Source: Nitrospirae bacterium RIFCSPLOW2_12_42_9 (lineage in GTDB: Bacteria; Nitrospirota; 9FT-COMBO-42-15; HDB-SIOI813). Taken from it: a stretch of DNA of 12,080 nt. The position numbers and the translations under genes were made by a program. How positions within the stretch are numbered: the stretch's first letter is position 1; each line of letters begins with the position of its first letter. The stretch spans positions 1 through 12,080 of the forward strand of contig MHER01000044.1 in NCBI GenBank assembly GCA_001805205.1, written 5' to 3'. The notes beneath the pieces were generated by a model. It did not search any database. It saw nothing but the letters and a program-made list of their open reading frames with translations, and was not told where the DNA came from. Below are positions 1-7,507 of this stretch, piece by piece.

Positions 1-318
1 ATGTTTATCCTTGCTGTGTTTCCCTTTGGAGGGACTGCAATAGTATGGCTTCCTGCTGCACTCTGGCTGATATATAACGGAAAGGTTGGAAGTGGTATAT
101 TCCTGATTGGGTGGGGCGTGCTTGTAATCAGTATGATAGATAATTTCCTGAGACCATATTTCATAAGTAAGAGGCTTGGATTCCATGTAATATTAACCTT
201 TATAGGGATCCTCGGAGGGATGATGGCCTTCGGATTCCTTGGAATATTCTTAGGCCCGTTCCTATTGGCCCTCTCCATGAAGGTGTTTGGACTATATTTA
301 AAAAAGGTAAAGGTATAA
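1..318 (+). CDS. AI-2E family transporter / permease, C-terminal part (5'-partial)
   Basis: This is the last 105 residues of an AI-2E family (PerM/YdiK-like) inner-membrane permease. Visible are several hydrophobic helices and the family's conserved end: a WLPAALWLIYNG segment, then ISMIDNFLRPYFIS, then GILGGMMAFGFLGIFLGP. Family members are usually about 330-370 residues, so roughly two thirds of the gene should lie left of the window. The ATG at position 1 is therefore most likely an internal methionine and not the start. The family exports or exchanges small molecules; AI-2 is the substrate of one characterised member, and the substrate here cannot be read. The next gene starts 6 nt after the stop, which suggests cotranscription. 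Confidence 0.85.
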   Translation: MFILAVFPFGGTAIVWLPAALWLIYNGKVGSGIFLIGWGVLVISMIDNFLRPYFISKRLGFHVILTFIGILGGMMAFGFLGIFLGPFLLALSMKVFGLYLKKVKV

Positions 319-324
319 TAATTT

Positions 325-2376
325 ATGGGGCATAAATACACAAACCGGTTAATAAACGAGTTGAGCCCGTATCTCCTTCAGCATGCCCACAACCCTGTGG
401 AGTGGTATCCCTGGTGTGAAGATGCTTTTGAAAAGGCAAGTCATGAGGACAAGCCTGTTCTCCTTAGCATAGGATATTCTGCATGTCACTGGTGCCATGT
501 AATGGAAAGAGAGTCATTTGAGAATGAAGATATTGCCGGAATAATGAACAGACTTTTTATTAATATAAAGGTAGACAGGGAAGAGAGGCCTGATATTGAT
601 GATCTCTATCAGCATGCAGTCCAGCTCTTCGGCGGAAATGGCGGCTGGCCTCTTACTGTATTCCTTACACCTGAAAGAGAACCCTTTTTCGGCGGGACTT
701 ATTACCCGCCGGAGGCAAGATATGGCAGTAAAGGTTTACCAGATATTCTGCGTGCTGTTTCTGAGGCATATCATGGAAGGAAAAGGGAGATAGAGGCAAC
801 AATGAAAGAGCTTAAGAATGTACTTGCCAGGATAACTGACAAAGTACCAACAGGAGAGGAGATAAATATTGCTGATATTGATAATGCATCTTCAAGTATC
901 CTGAGGAATTGTGACCTGTCGCATGGCGGTTTTGGCACAGCACCAAAATTCCCGAATACCACTCAATTGTCTCTTCTTTTAAGATACTATAAGAAGAGCA
1001 GTGATCCTATGGCAATAGAGGCCGTTGAGAATACGCTTCGCAACATGGCAGAGGGCGGTATACATGACCAGCTTGGCGGCGGATTTCACCGTTATGCAGT
1101 TGATGAAAGATGGCAGATACCACACTTTGAAAAGATGCTCAATGATAATGCCCTTATAATAAGGGTCTATTTTGATGCTTACAGGATTACAAAGGATCAA
1201 TTTTTCAAAAATATTGCTGAGAAGACACTGAATTATCTGTTCCGTGAGATGTACCATCCTGTCGGAGGATTTTATACTTCACAGGATGCAGACAGCGAAG
1301 GTGTAGAGGGAAAGTACTTTGTATGGACAAAGAAAGAGATTGAATCTTTACTTGGAAGAGATGCAGAGATCATCTGTCGTTATTACGGAGTTACTGATGA
1401 TGGAAACTATGAAGGAAAGAATGTGCTGCATATAGACAGGGAGATAAAGGCATTGGCCCACGAGTTTGAATTATCAGAGAATGATATTGAAAGAATCATT
1501 GCGAATGGAAGAGAAAAGCTCATCGCAAAGCGTATGGAGAGGGAGAAGCCGTTCAGAGACACAAAGATTATAACAGGGTGGAATGGGCTTGCAGTCTCTG
1601 CACTCATAGATGCATATCAGATATGTGATAAAGATACATATCTTGATAAGGCAAAGGAGACCTTGGATTTTACAAGATCAAATCTATTCAAGGATGATAA
1701 ACTACTTCATGCGTGGAAGGATGATGCCGGAAAGATAAACGGAGACTTGAGTGACTATGCATTTATTATTGCATCTGCTATTGACATGTTTGAGATCACT
1801 TTTGAAGATGAATACCTCTCATGGGCGGAAAGCCTGACAAATTCCTTAATCCAACTTATGTGGGATAATGAGCGAGGTGGTTTTTATAATTCAGCAGTGG
1901 ATGAAAATGAAAGACTGTTCCACAGAATGAAGACAGGGTCTGATCAGGCGGTCCCATCAGGCAATGCATCAACATTGACAAACCTTATTAAGCTTTCCTT
2001 CTACAGGGATAATGAAGATTATCGTTCCATTGCAGAGAAGACGCTGCGCATCTTTTATAAAAAGGCAATTGAGAATCCATTTAATTATGCAGGTCTCATC
2101 CTGGCTTCATATCTCTATATCGAAGGCCCCAAGGAGATCACTATTGCAGGGAAAAAGGCAGATGATGAAGTACAGCGATTGCTAAGAAAGATCCGGGGAA
2201 CTTATATACCTGAAAAGGTTTTATATGTTGCAGATGAGGCCAAAGAAGGCCGGAATCCGCCTGGATTTGCAAGTGCAAAAGGACAAAAAGAGAACAGGAT
2301 TACCGTCTATATTTGCCAGAACTTCACATGTTCTAAACCCCTTACAGAACTTGAAGAAATTGAGAAACTTATTTAG
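325..2376 (+). CDS. yyaL: YyaL/DUF255 family thioredoxin-domain protein
   Basis: A full-length (683 aa) member of the DUF255/YyaL family, related to mammalian SPATA20. The N-terminal third is a thioredoxin-like domain with the active-site-like motif [14 protein letters not shown]; the cysteines are C54 and C57. The remainder is the alpha/alpha toroid (six-hairpin glycosidase-like) domain, with the family signature [20 protein letters not shown] and [11 protein letters not shown] at about residues 244-275. There is no signal peptide, so it is cytosolic. The biochemical role of the family is not established; a redox or sugar-epimerase-like activity has been suggested from the folds. The start is ATG 6 nt after the permease stop, with a weak purine-rich site (GGTAAAGG) ending inside the permease gene. 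It reads as the second gene of an operon. Confidence 0.93.
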   Translation: MGHKYTNRLINELSPYLLQHAHNPVEWYPWCEDAFEKASHEDKPVLLSIGYSACHWCHVMERESFENEDIAGIMNRLFINIKVDREERPDIDDLYQHAVQLFGGNGGWPLTVFLTPEREPFFGGTYYPPEARYGSKGLPDILRAVSEAYHGRKREIEATMKELKNVLARITDKVPTGEEINIADIDNASSSILRNCDLSHGGFGTAPKFPNTTQLSLLLRYYKKSSDPMAIEAVENTLRNMAEGGIHDQLGGGFHRYAVDERWQIPHFEKMLNDNALIIRVYFDAYRITKDQFFKNIAEKTLNYLFREMYHPVGGFYTSQDADSEGVEGKYFVWTKKEIESLLGRDAEIICRYYGVTDDGNYEGKNVLHIDREIKALAHEFELSENDIERIIANGREKLIAKRMEREKPFRDTKIITGWNGLAVSALIDAYQICDKDTYLDKAKETLDFTRSNLFKDDKLLHAWKDDAGKINGDLSDYAFIIASAIDMFEITFEDEYLSWAESLTNSLIQLMWDNERGGFYNSAVDENERLFHRMKTGSDQAVPSGNASTLTNLIKLSFYRDNEDYRSIAEKTLRIFYKKAIENPFNYAGLILASYLYIEGPKEITIAGKKADDEVQRLLRKIRGTYIPEKVLYVADEAKEGRNPPGFASAKGQKENRITVYICQNFTCSKPLTELEEIEKLI

Positions 2377-2406
2377 TTATGTTTTTATGATTTTTATTTT
2401 TTCCTC

Positions 2407-2436
2407 TTGCAATACCTATTACATGTATGGTATAAA
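2407..2436 (+). promoter_or_regulatory. Possible sigma-70 promoter for the porin unit
   Basis: TTGCAA (2407-2412), an 18-nt spacer and TATAAA (2431-2436) lie in the 146-nt gap before the porin. This would give a leader of about 80 nt that includes the A+T inverted repeat and the ribosome site. It is a motif reading only. Confidence 0.4.
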
Positions 2437-2478
2437 CTGAACCCGTAGTATTATCCCATCTATGCAACCGCACCAGAG

Positions 2479-2500
2479 TTTCTAAATAAATTTTTAGAAA
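2479..2500 (+). repeat. Small A+T inverted repeat in the porin leader
   Basis: TTTCTAAA (2479-2486) and TTTAGAAA (2493-2500) form an 8-bp stem around a 6-nt loop, just upstream of the AAGGAGGAGG ribosome site. The stem is A+T rich and weak. It could be an operator half-site pair or chance; it is not followed by a T tract, so it is not a terminator. Confidence 0.3.
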
Positions 2501-2522
2501 ACAAAAAAGGAGGAGGAGAATT

Positions 2523-3650
2523 ATGAAGAAGATTATGTGTATGTTAATTTTGTTCACCACTGTATTTCTTATGAGTGTCTCAAGCAGTTATGCCTTTGAG
2601 CTGAACGGATTTGCAGATGTTTCATTCACAGCCAGTGTTGATGCGCCCGAAGGATCTCTTGGTGAAGAATCAAAAAATGGCAACTTTGCCTTTGGTACGC
2701 TTGACCTCTATCTCGCTCAATCATTGGAAGATATCGACATACTTGTTGAGCTTGTTGTTGAAGAAGGGGCTATTCTGGATCTGGAGCGGCTTACAATAGG
2801 ATATACATTTGAGGACTCATTGAAAGTTCGTTTTGGCCGGTTCCATACACCAATCGGCGTCTGGAATACGGCATATCACCATGGAACCCAGCTTCAACCA
2901 ACAATAGCAAGACCGGAGTTTCTGAATTTTGAGGACGATGGTGGAATCCTCCCTGTCCATACTATCGGATTGTATCTTTCAGGCAGGGTCAGGACAGAGG
3001 CCGGTGCAATTGAATATGGAGCTATGTATGGAAATGGACCGGCAGTTACAGGTGAAGATGGGAATATTATTTTAACTCCAAATAATATAGGTGATAATAA
3101 TACGAATAAGGCTGTAGCAGCACATGCCTCAATTGCACCTGAGGCTGTGAAAGGACTAAAGATTGGGGTCTCAGGATATCTTTCAAATGTTCAGACTGAT
3201 GAAAACGCAATGATTGATTCTGATATAGACAGCGATATAGATGACCCTATTGATCCTGTTGATGTTGATCAGACCATTATCGGTGCAGCAATCTCATACT
3301 CCATCGCTGATGTAGGTCTAATGGGAGAGTATTTCTCTATAGCAAATAAAGATAATATAGCAGATGATTCTTTTACCTCCAGCGCCTATTATGCATTATT
3401 AACATATTCAATAAAGGATAAATGGATCCCTTATGTGATGTATGAGAACATGACAGCAGATGATGAAGACCCATACTTTCTTACCCTTGGAACATCAGAT
3501 ATAACAAGAGTATCAGGCGGGCTCAGATATAATATTAATTACAGAAGTTCGATCAAGGGAGAGATCAGGTCCAATGATCAGGAAGACATAGTTAAAGATG
3601 ATACATGGACATGGACTGAATATGCAGTACAGTGGGCGCTTGCATTCTAA
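2523..3650 (+). CDS. Outer-membrane beta-barrel porin
   Basis: A 375-aa secreted protein. A typical signal peptide (MKK, then a hydrophobic core, then SSYA) is followed by FELNGFADVSF, the usual first strand of a barrel. The rest alternates polar and hydrophobic residues in strand-like blocks with G/N/D-rich turns, and the chain ends in ...AVQWALAF, a C-terminal phenylalanine as expected for BAM-assembled barrels. The segment VRFGRFHTPIGVWNT followed by QLQPTIARPEFLNFEDDGG resembles porins and phosphate-selective-porin-like proteins. Residues of about 230-250 form an Asp-rich run (DSDIDSDIDDPIDPVDVD) that probably sits in a loop. A very strong ribosome site (AAGGAGGAGG) precedes the ATG. The downstream PstS-like gene suggests a shared anion-uptake role, but the substrate is inferred, not seen. 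Confidence 0.8.
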   Translation: MKKIMCMLILFTTVFLMSVSSSYAFELNGFADVSFTASVDAPEGSLGEESKNGNFAFGTLDLYLAQSLEDIDILVELVVEEGAILDLERLTIGYTFEDSLKVRFGRFHTPIGVWNTAYHHGTQLQPTIARPEFLNFEDDGGILPVHTIGLYLSGRVRTEAGAIEYGAMYGNGPAVTGEDGNIILTPNNIGDNNTNKAVAAHASIAPEAVKGLKIGVSGYLSNVQTDENAMIDSDIDSDIDDPIDPVDVDQTIIGAAISYSIADVGLMGEYFSIANKDNIADDSFTSSAYYALLTYSIKDKWIPYVMYENMTADDEDPYFLTLGTSDITRVSGGLRYNINYRSSIKGEIRSNDQEDIVKDDTWTWTEYAVQWALAF

Positions 3651-3659
3651 CTTAATAAG

Positions 3660-3677
3660 GCATATTTATTAATATGC
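3660..3677 (+). repeat. Inverted repeat between porin and PstS-like gene
   Basis: GCATATT (3660-3666), loop TATT, AATATGC (3671-3677): a perfect 7-bp stem 10 nt after the porin stop. There is no following T run, so it is a weak candidate for mRNA processing or partial attenuation, not a proper terminator. Confidence 0.35.
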
Positions 3678-3706
3678 AGATATAAAATCATGGAGATTTA
3701 ATATCA

Positions 3707-3715
3707 AAAGGAGGT
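3707..3715 (+). promoter_or_regulatory. Strong ribosome binding site for PstS-like gene
   Basis: AAAGGAGGT matches the anti-Shine-Dalgarno sequence almost completely and sits 7 nt before the ATG at 3722, which fixes that start. Confidence 0.75.
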
Positions 3716-3721
3716 AGAATT

Positions 3722-4162
3722 ATGAATAAGCTTAGATGGAGTTTTGTTTTAGGGCTGTTTGTATTACTGATGTATGGTAATGCCCATTCATATGCACGGG
3801 AGATCGCGATTATCTCTCATAAGGATTACCCCTCTGGTACTATTACAGCAGCCAAGGTGAAGGAGATATATCTCGGTGAAAAGATCGCAGAGGGTACTGT
3901 CAAGATAAAGCCTATGGAACAGAATGATGAATCGATAAAAAAGAGGTTCATAGAGAAGGTAATGGGAAGTTCTGTGGATGCATATAAGGCATATTGGATC
4001 AAGAAGTTCTTCCAGGAGGGGATTACACCACCAACTGCAAAGACATCATCATCGGATTTAATCCAGGCAATAACTCAGACCAACGGTGGGATAGGTTATG
4101 TATGGTCAGATGATGTAAAAGGAGATGTTAAGGTACTGCTGAAGATTGATGTAGGAAATTAA
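3722..4162 (+). CDS. Small PstS-like phosphate-type substrate-binding protein
   Basis: A 146-aa exported protein with a signal peptide ending near SYA|REIAI. The mature part has the pattern of a short periplasmic binding-protein-like domain (PBP-like, 'phosphate ABC transporter substrate-binding protein' of about 140-150 aa): an opening strand EIAIISHKDYP, the block AAKVKEIYLGEK, the middle MGSSVDAYKAYWIKKFFQEG and the closing GGIGYVWSDDVKG. Full PstS is about twice this length, so this is a single-lobe relative and not a truncated PstS; it begins and ends normally. It follows the porin by 71 nt and no permease or ATPase gene is nearby. It may be an accessory periplasmic or porin-linked binding protein. 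The phosphate specificity is a family label only. Confidence 0.75.
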   Translation: MNKLRWSFVLGLFVLLMYGNAHSYAREIAIISHKDYPSGTITAAKVKEIYLGEKIAEGTVKIKPMEQNDESIKKRFIEKVMGSSVDAYKAYWIKKFFQEGITPPTAKTSSSDLIQAITQTNGGIGYVWSDDVKGDVKVLLKIDVGN

Positions 4163-5004
4163 GGATATATTTCTGTTGGGATATTTGTTAGCTCGTGTAC
4201 TTTATCTGCAATAAAGTTTAATTCATTTTGAGAGAGTGGGGATACATAATCCTCACGTGGCGGCCTTGCCACTGTATAAATCTGGATGAGCCGGATTTTA
4301 CCTCCACTCTCTACTATTTCTTTTAGTAGTAAACAGTAATCCTCGATCTCACTTATAGGAAAAGGTGAATTATCAATCCTGAAAAAGCAGCTCTGAATTA
4401 CAACAGGATGCCTTATTGCAACAGACTTAATGTTCTGAATAATTACCTTTAATGGTATATCACTGCCTGAAACCTTTTTATGGAAGTCTTCACTCCCTGC
4501 ATCGAGTTTTAGCCAGACCTCGCCATTGTTCTTATAAATGAGGTCAATTGCATCCTGAACCTTTGGGCGGTTGAGGCCCGTGGAATTGGTGATCAACACG
4601 AGGGGGAAGTGTCCTCTTTCTTCCCATTCTTCCTTTATCTTTAAAACCTCCTTAACAACCTCGTAGAAACCAGGAAACATAGTCGGCTCGCCATCTCCGG
4701 ATATGGCAATATCAGAGATATGTCTCAACTCAGGAGGAACTTTGTCAAATGGGGGGATTAAAAATATCTCGCCGGTTTTGATCATCTCAAGGGTCTCTGC
4801 TAATTCCCTGCATATTTGACTGATATCCACTGATATTCCGGGTGCAGAACCATTTCTATCCACCTGGCAGTAGATACAGTTGAAGTTACATACCTTATCA
4901 GGGTTCAGGTTTATGCCAACAGATATACCCTTTGAACGTCTCGAAAGGACAGGATAAACATACCTGTTCTCTTTAAAAGAACGGCTATGGTTTTGATAGA
5001 GCAT
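4159..5004 (-). CDS. Radical SAM protein (COG0731-type Fe-S oxidoreductase)
   Basis: A radical SAM enzyme of 281 aa from the preferred ATG at 5004. The 4Fe-4S-binding CxxxCxxC is CNFNCIYC, with C39, C43 and C46. The SAM-binding GGE-like element is ISGDGEPTMFPGF, and LVLITNSTGLNR and WLKLDAGSEDF follow in the usual order for this group, whose N terminus reads NRYVYPVLSRRSKGISVGINL. It is related to the TYW1-like Fe-S oxidoreductase cluster; the substrate is unknown. The frame stays open to a TTG at 5040, but the family N-terminal motif begins shortly after 5004. The gene runs towards the PstS-like gene and their stop codons overlap within 4159-4162, leaving no room for a terminator between them. 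Confidence 0.85.
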   Translation of the reverse strand: MLYQNHSRSFKENRYVYPVLSRRSKGISVGINLNPDKVCNFNCIYCQVDRNGSAPGISVDISQICRELAETLEMIKTGEIFLIPPFDKVPPELRHISDIAISGDGEPTMFPGFYEVVKEVLKIKEEWEERGHFPLVLITNSTGLNRPKVQDAIDLIYKNNGEVWLKLDAGSEDFHKKVSGSDIPLKVIIQNIKSVAIRHPVVIQSCFFRIDNSPFPISEIEDYCLLLKEIVESGGKIRLIQIYTVARPPREDYVSPLSQNELNFIADKVHELTNIPTEIYP

Positions 5005-5043
5005 AATCTGAGAATAACTTGTATTGTTAAGGCATGTCAAGTC

Positions 5044-5118
5044 TCACCGGACAAAAGGATGGGCAAGCTCATCCTGCATAAGTGATATCTTCCTTCTTAC
5101 AAAGTCTTCCCGGATCAT
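5044..5118 (-). pseudogene. HepT-like (HEPN/DUF86) toxin gene, N-terminal stub
   Basis: Only 24 codons remain: MIREDFVRRKISLMQDEL, then six divergent residues and a TGA. The opening is like the first helix of HepT/DUF86 HEPN RNases, which are about 110-140 aa and carry RxxxxxH/RxxxxY catalytic residues that are absent here. Its ATG overlaps the stop of the upstream nucleotidyltransferase remnant as ATGA, the usual coupling in mntA-hepT modules. The similarity ends abruptly just before the radical SAM gene, so a deletion probably joined the two. The identification rests on a short stretch and on context. Confidence 0.45.
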
Positions 5119-5301
5119 CTTGATTCCATTCTACATAGGGCTTCTAAAATTAATTTATGCCTCTTTCCAATCATGATTTTTTCAAGATTAAAAAGACCTC
5201 TTGCATCGACATAATCACGAAATGCAAAGGATTTTAATTCCAAATATTCCAGCTCATTTCCATAAAGAAGATTACCTCTGGAAGTAACTTCATATCTTAA
5301 A
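5115..5301 (-). pseudogene. MntA-like minimal nucleotidyltransferase (antitoxin), C-terminal remnant cut by an IS
   Basis: An open minus-strand frame of about 62 codons reads LRYEVTSRGNLLYGNE, then FRDYVDARGLFNLEKIM and GKRHKLILEAL before the stop. This resembles the C-terminal end of MntA-type nucleotidyltransferases, where a strand pair with '(I/L)xYEVxxxGxLLY' is followed by helices. The GSxxxG...DxD catalytic half is missing: the sequence enters the inverted repeat of the 2.1 kb IS at 5302. If the IS is removed, only a few compatible residues (ILCNIH) precede it on the other side before a TGA, so the gene was probably already damaged. In intact modules the enzyme adds AMP to HepT and silences it. 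Confidence 0.5.
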
Positions 5302-5320
5302 CACCGATTTTCGCAACGCT
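5302..5320 (+). repeat. Left outer terminal inverted repeat of the 2.1 kb IS
   Basis: This is the 19-nt CACCGATTTTCGCAACGCT, matched exactly in inverse orientation at 7409-7427. Confidence 0.9.
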
Positions 5321-5611
5321 TAAGCGTATAAGGTTTTATAAGTAATGACAGTTATTCATGGAAGGGAAAACCCTTTAATTATAAGCAGTTGCAAAAGTTA
5401 TATTAATTGCAGGAGATTAAATATCTTATATTACGTGGCGGTTAATTGCCAATTAGCAGGATCTATAAACTTGTATCGAATGCTCTTAAAGTTCCTGCTT
5501 AGTGCTATAGCAAGTTACTGTATGCCTTATAGATACTGCAAATTAGGTGACAACATTTTTCTTGCCTTCTTTGTATACTTCCGTGACTGTTATGTTTTAA
5601 GTTTTATTTAC

Positions 5612-5640
5612 TTGACATTTATACCGTCATACTGTATAAG
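5612..5640 (+). promoter_or_regulatory. Near-consensus sigma-70 promoter of the transposase
   Basis: TTGACA (5612-5617) is followed by a 17-nt spacer and TATAAG (5635-5640). Transcription would begin about 5646-5648, only a few bases before the ATG at 5651. No Shine-Dalgarno sequence is present in between, so the mRNA would be leaderless or almost so. Confidence 0.6.
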
Positions 5641-5650
5641 ATACGTACGA

Positions 5651-7372
5651 ATGGCGGATGAAAAATTCTTCCTCTACCCTAAGTTCGACTGGCAGCGTCG
5701 CTACGAAGCCTTGCGGGCTTCTTTTGTTGACCGTCTGCCTGCCAAAGTGGTAGCCGATCGTTTCAACTACACTTCGCAATATATCCACCTCCTCCGCCAC
5801 CAGTTTATCCACGAGAAGATAGATTTCTCTGAGCCAGTTCCGGAGGGAAAGGTGGCACGGCGCATAGTCGACTCCGAAATCCGCAAAAAAATAAGGAACT
5901 GGCGGGAACAAAGACTGGCGGCTGGAGAAATCACTGAATTATTGAGCGGGGATGGCATTGAAATATCCGTGCGCACCGTTGAACGGGTACTCCGGGAAGA
6001 GGGGTTTCCGAAACTACCACGCCGTACAAGGCTCAAGACCGGACTCACGGTAAAAGGGACCGAGGTACCTGATCACTCAACTGCCATTAGCATCCAGGAA
6101 TTGGAAGGGAGAACCTTTGATTCTGATTCTGTCGGCATTTTTCTTTTTGCTCCTTTCCTTGCAAAACTGGGTATTGGGGAGATAGTCCAGGCAGCAGGCC
6201 TCCCCGGAACAAAGGCTATCCCATCATGGAGTTATTTCCTCTCTTTCCTTGCCCTTAAACTCCTTGGAACTGAACGCTACGCCCATGTCGGTGACTATGC
6301 CTTTGACCCGGCTCTGGGGCTGTTTGCCGGACTAAATGTATTGCCGAAATGCACCGCCATGTCGACTTACTCATACTCACTCGATGATATTCATATCTCA
6401 CGTCTGCAGACGGCGTTTGTCGGCAATGCTTCGAGGATTGGTCTCTATGACGGCAAGTATGTCAATCTCGATTTTCATACTATACCCCACTTTGGTGAAG
6501 AATCTGTATTGGAGAAACACTGGGCCGGAGCCAGGAACAAAATAATGAAAGGGGCGTTGACGCTGTTTGCTCAGGACGGTGAATCCAAGTTGATCCTCTA
6601 TACGGACGCTGATATCAAGCGCAGTGAATCAGATGATCAGGTTTTACAGTTCCTCTCATTCTGGAAACGTATACGCCGCGGTATAAAGCCAACATTGGTC
6701 TTTGATTCGAAGTTCACATCCTATATAAAGCTCTCGGAGCTCAATGCGAGCCACGAAGTCAAATTCATTACACTCCGGCGCCGTGGCAAAAATCTCATAG
6801 AGGAAGCAGAGCACTTATCACCATGGAAGCGTATCGAGGTTCCTCATGCTAAGAGAAAGTATAAAAATCCTCAGGTCCATGAATCCATGATTACCCTTCG
6901 TGGTTATGAAGGGGAAATCCGCCAAGTAGTGCTACGTGGTAATGGGAGAGAGGAGCCTGCATTTCTGATCACCAATGATTTCAATATGCCTGTTGAGCTT
7001 GTTGTTAGCAACTACGCCCGCAGATGGCGTGTAGAGAACGGCATAGCCGAGGCCGTCAAGTTCTTTCATCTGAATGCACTATCATCACCCATCCTGGTAA
7101 AGGTTCATTTTGATGTGGCAATGACAATGATCGCCGATACGCTATATTCTATGTTTGCAAAGAAGTTACGTGGTTTTGAGGATTGTGATGCCCCTAAATT
7201 ATACCGCCACTTTGTACGAGGGAAGGGTTCAATCTCTATCAAGAATCAAACAGTCACCGTTACATATCCCCGACGGGCCCATAATCCTATTTTACGTAGT
7301 GTGCTATGGGATCACTTGCCAGGTGTATTACCAGGTATGGGAGATACCAATCTACGGTTACGATTTAAATAA
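5651..7372 (+). CDS. DDE transposase (IS4-like, with N-terminal helix-turn-helix)
   Basis: A 573-aa transposase from the ATG at 5651. Residues of about 10-120 hold helix-turn-helix-like segments (AKVVADRFNYTSQYIHLLR; ITELLSGDGIEISVRTVERVL) suited to binding the IS ends. The catalytic domain follows: candidate first Asp D274 (NLDFHTIPHFG), second Asp D352 (LVFDSKFTSYIKL), and the C-terminal signature YARRWRVENGIAEAVK, with Y455, R458, E462 and K470, close to the IS4 YREK pattern. The frame is open back to an ATG at 5345, but that stretch lies partly in the inner repeat, has a composition unlike coding DNA and comes before the promoter, so the shorter start is chosen. No frameshift is seen and the enzyme looks intact. 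Confidence 0.87.
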   Translation: MADEKFFLYPKFDWQRRYEALRASFVDRLPAKVVADRFNYTSQYIHLLRHQFIHEKIDFSEPVPEGKVARRIVDSEIRKKIRNWREQRLAAGEITELLSGDGIEISVRTVERVLREEGFPKLPRRTRLKTGLTVKGTEVPDHSTAISIQELEGRTFDSDSVGIFLFAPFLAKLGIGEIVQAAGLPGTKAIPSWSYFLSFLALKLLGTERYAHVGDYAFDPALGLFAGLNVLPKCTAMSTYSYSLDDIHISRLQTAFVGNASRIGLYDGKYVNLDFHTIPHFGEESVLEKHWAGARNKIMKGALTLFAQDGESKLILYTDADIKRSESDDQVLQFLSFWKRIRRGIKPTLVFDSKFTSYIKLSELNASHEVKFITLRRRGKNLIEEAEHLSPWKRIEVPHAKRKYKNPQVHESMITLRGYEGEIRQVVLRGNGREEPAFLITNDFNMPVELVVSNYARRWRVENGIAEAVKFFHLNALSSPILVKVHFDVAMTMIADTLYSMFAKKLRGFEDCDAPKLYRHFVRGKGSISIKNQTVTVTYPRRAHNPILRSVLWDHLPGVLPGMGDTNLRLRFK

Positions 7373-7408
7373 GGTGGCTGTCAATTCTTATATTGATATG
7401 ACGGTTAT

Positions 7409-7427
7409 AGCGTTGCGAAAATCGGTG
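7409..7427 (-). repeat. Right outer terminal inverted repeat of the 2.1 kb IS
   Basis: An exact reverse complement of the left repeat. The inner repeat begins 35 nt inside the tip, as on the left. Confidence 0.9.
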
Positions 7428-7507
7428 CTAAATGGATATTACATAATATTCAGTTGTCAAAGAACAAAATGGTACAGACAAAATCAGATATTAACGGTTT
7501 GGCTCTA

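Larger units (their letters stand above)
5302..7427 (+). mobile_element. 2.1 kb insertion sequence with DDE transposase and bipartite inverted repeats
   Basis: The ends are a perfect 19-bp inverted repeat, CACCGATTTTCGCAACGCT at 5302-5320 and its complement at 7409-7427. A second, inner repeat lies at the same distance (35 nt) from both tips: TATAAGTAATGACAG at 5337-5351 and the complement of TATAAGAATTGACAG at 7378-7392 (13 of 15 match). One transposase gene fills the element. The flanks are TTAAA on the left and CTAAA on the right, a possible 5-bp target duplication with one mismatch. The element interrupts the MntA-like remnant. Family assignment is uncertain; the transposase has an IS4-like YREK-type motif. 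Confidence 0.88.

Noticed and set aside
3651..3721. Rho-independent terminator between the porin and the PstS-like gene
   Set aside because: The 7-bp stem is A+T rich and has no T tract after it.
5004..5040. TTG start at 5040 for the radical SAM gene
   Set aside because: The 12 extra residues precede the conserved family N terminus. A weak GGTGAG upstream keeps it possible, but the ATG at 5004 is preferred.
5345..5650. N-terminal extension of the transposase frame by 102 codons
   Set aside because: The stretch starts inside the inner inverted repeat, encodes a Cys/Tyr/Ile-rich sequence unlike a transposase N terminus, and lies upstream of the TTGACA/TATAAG promoter. The ATG at 5651 is a better start.
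5627..6048. Minus-strand ORFs inside the transposase gene
   Set aside because: They are antisense shadows, with no ribosome sites or recognisable domains.
5297..7432. Exact target-site duplication of the 2.1 kb IS
   Set aside because: The flanks TTAAA and CTAAA agree at only 4 of 5 positions, so I call it possible and not proven.
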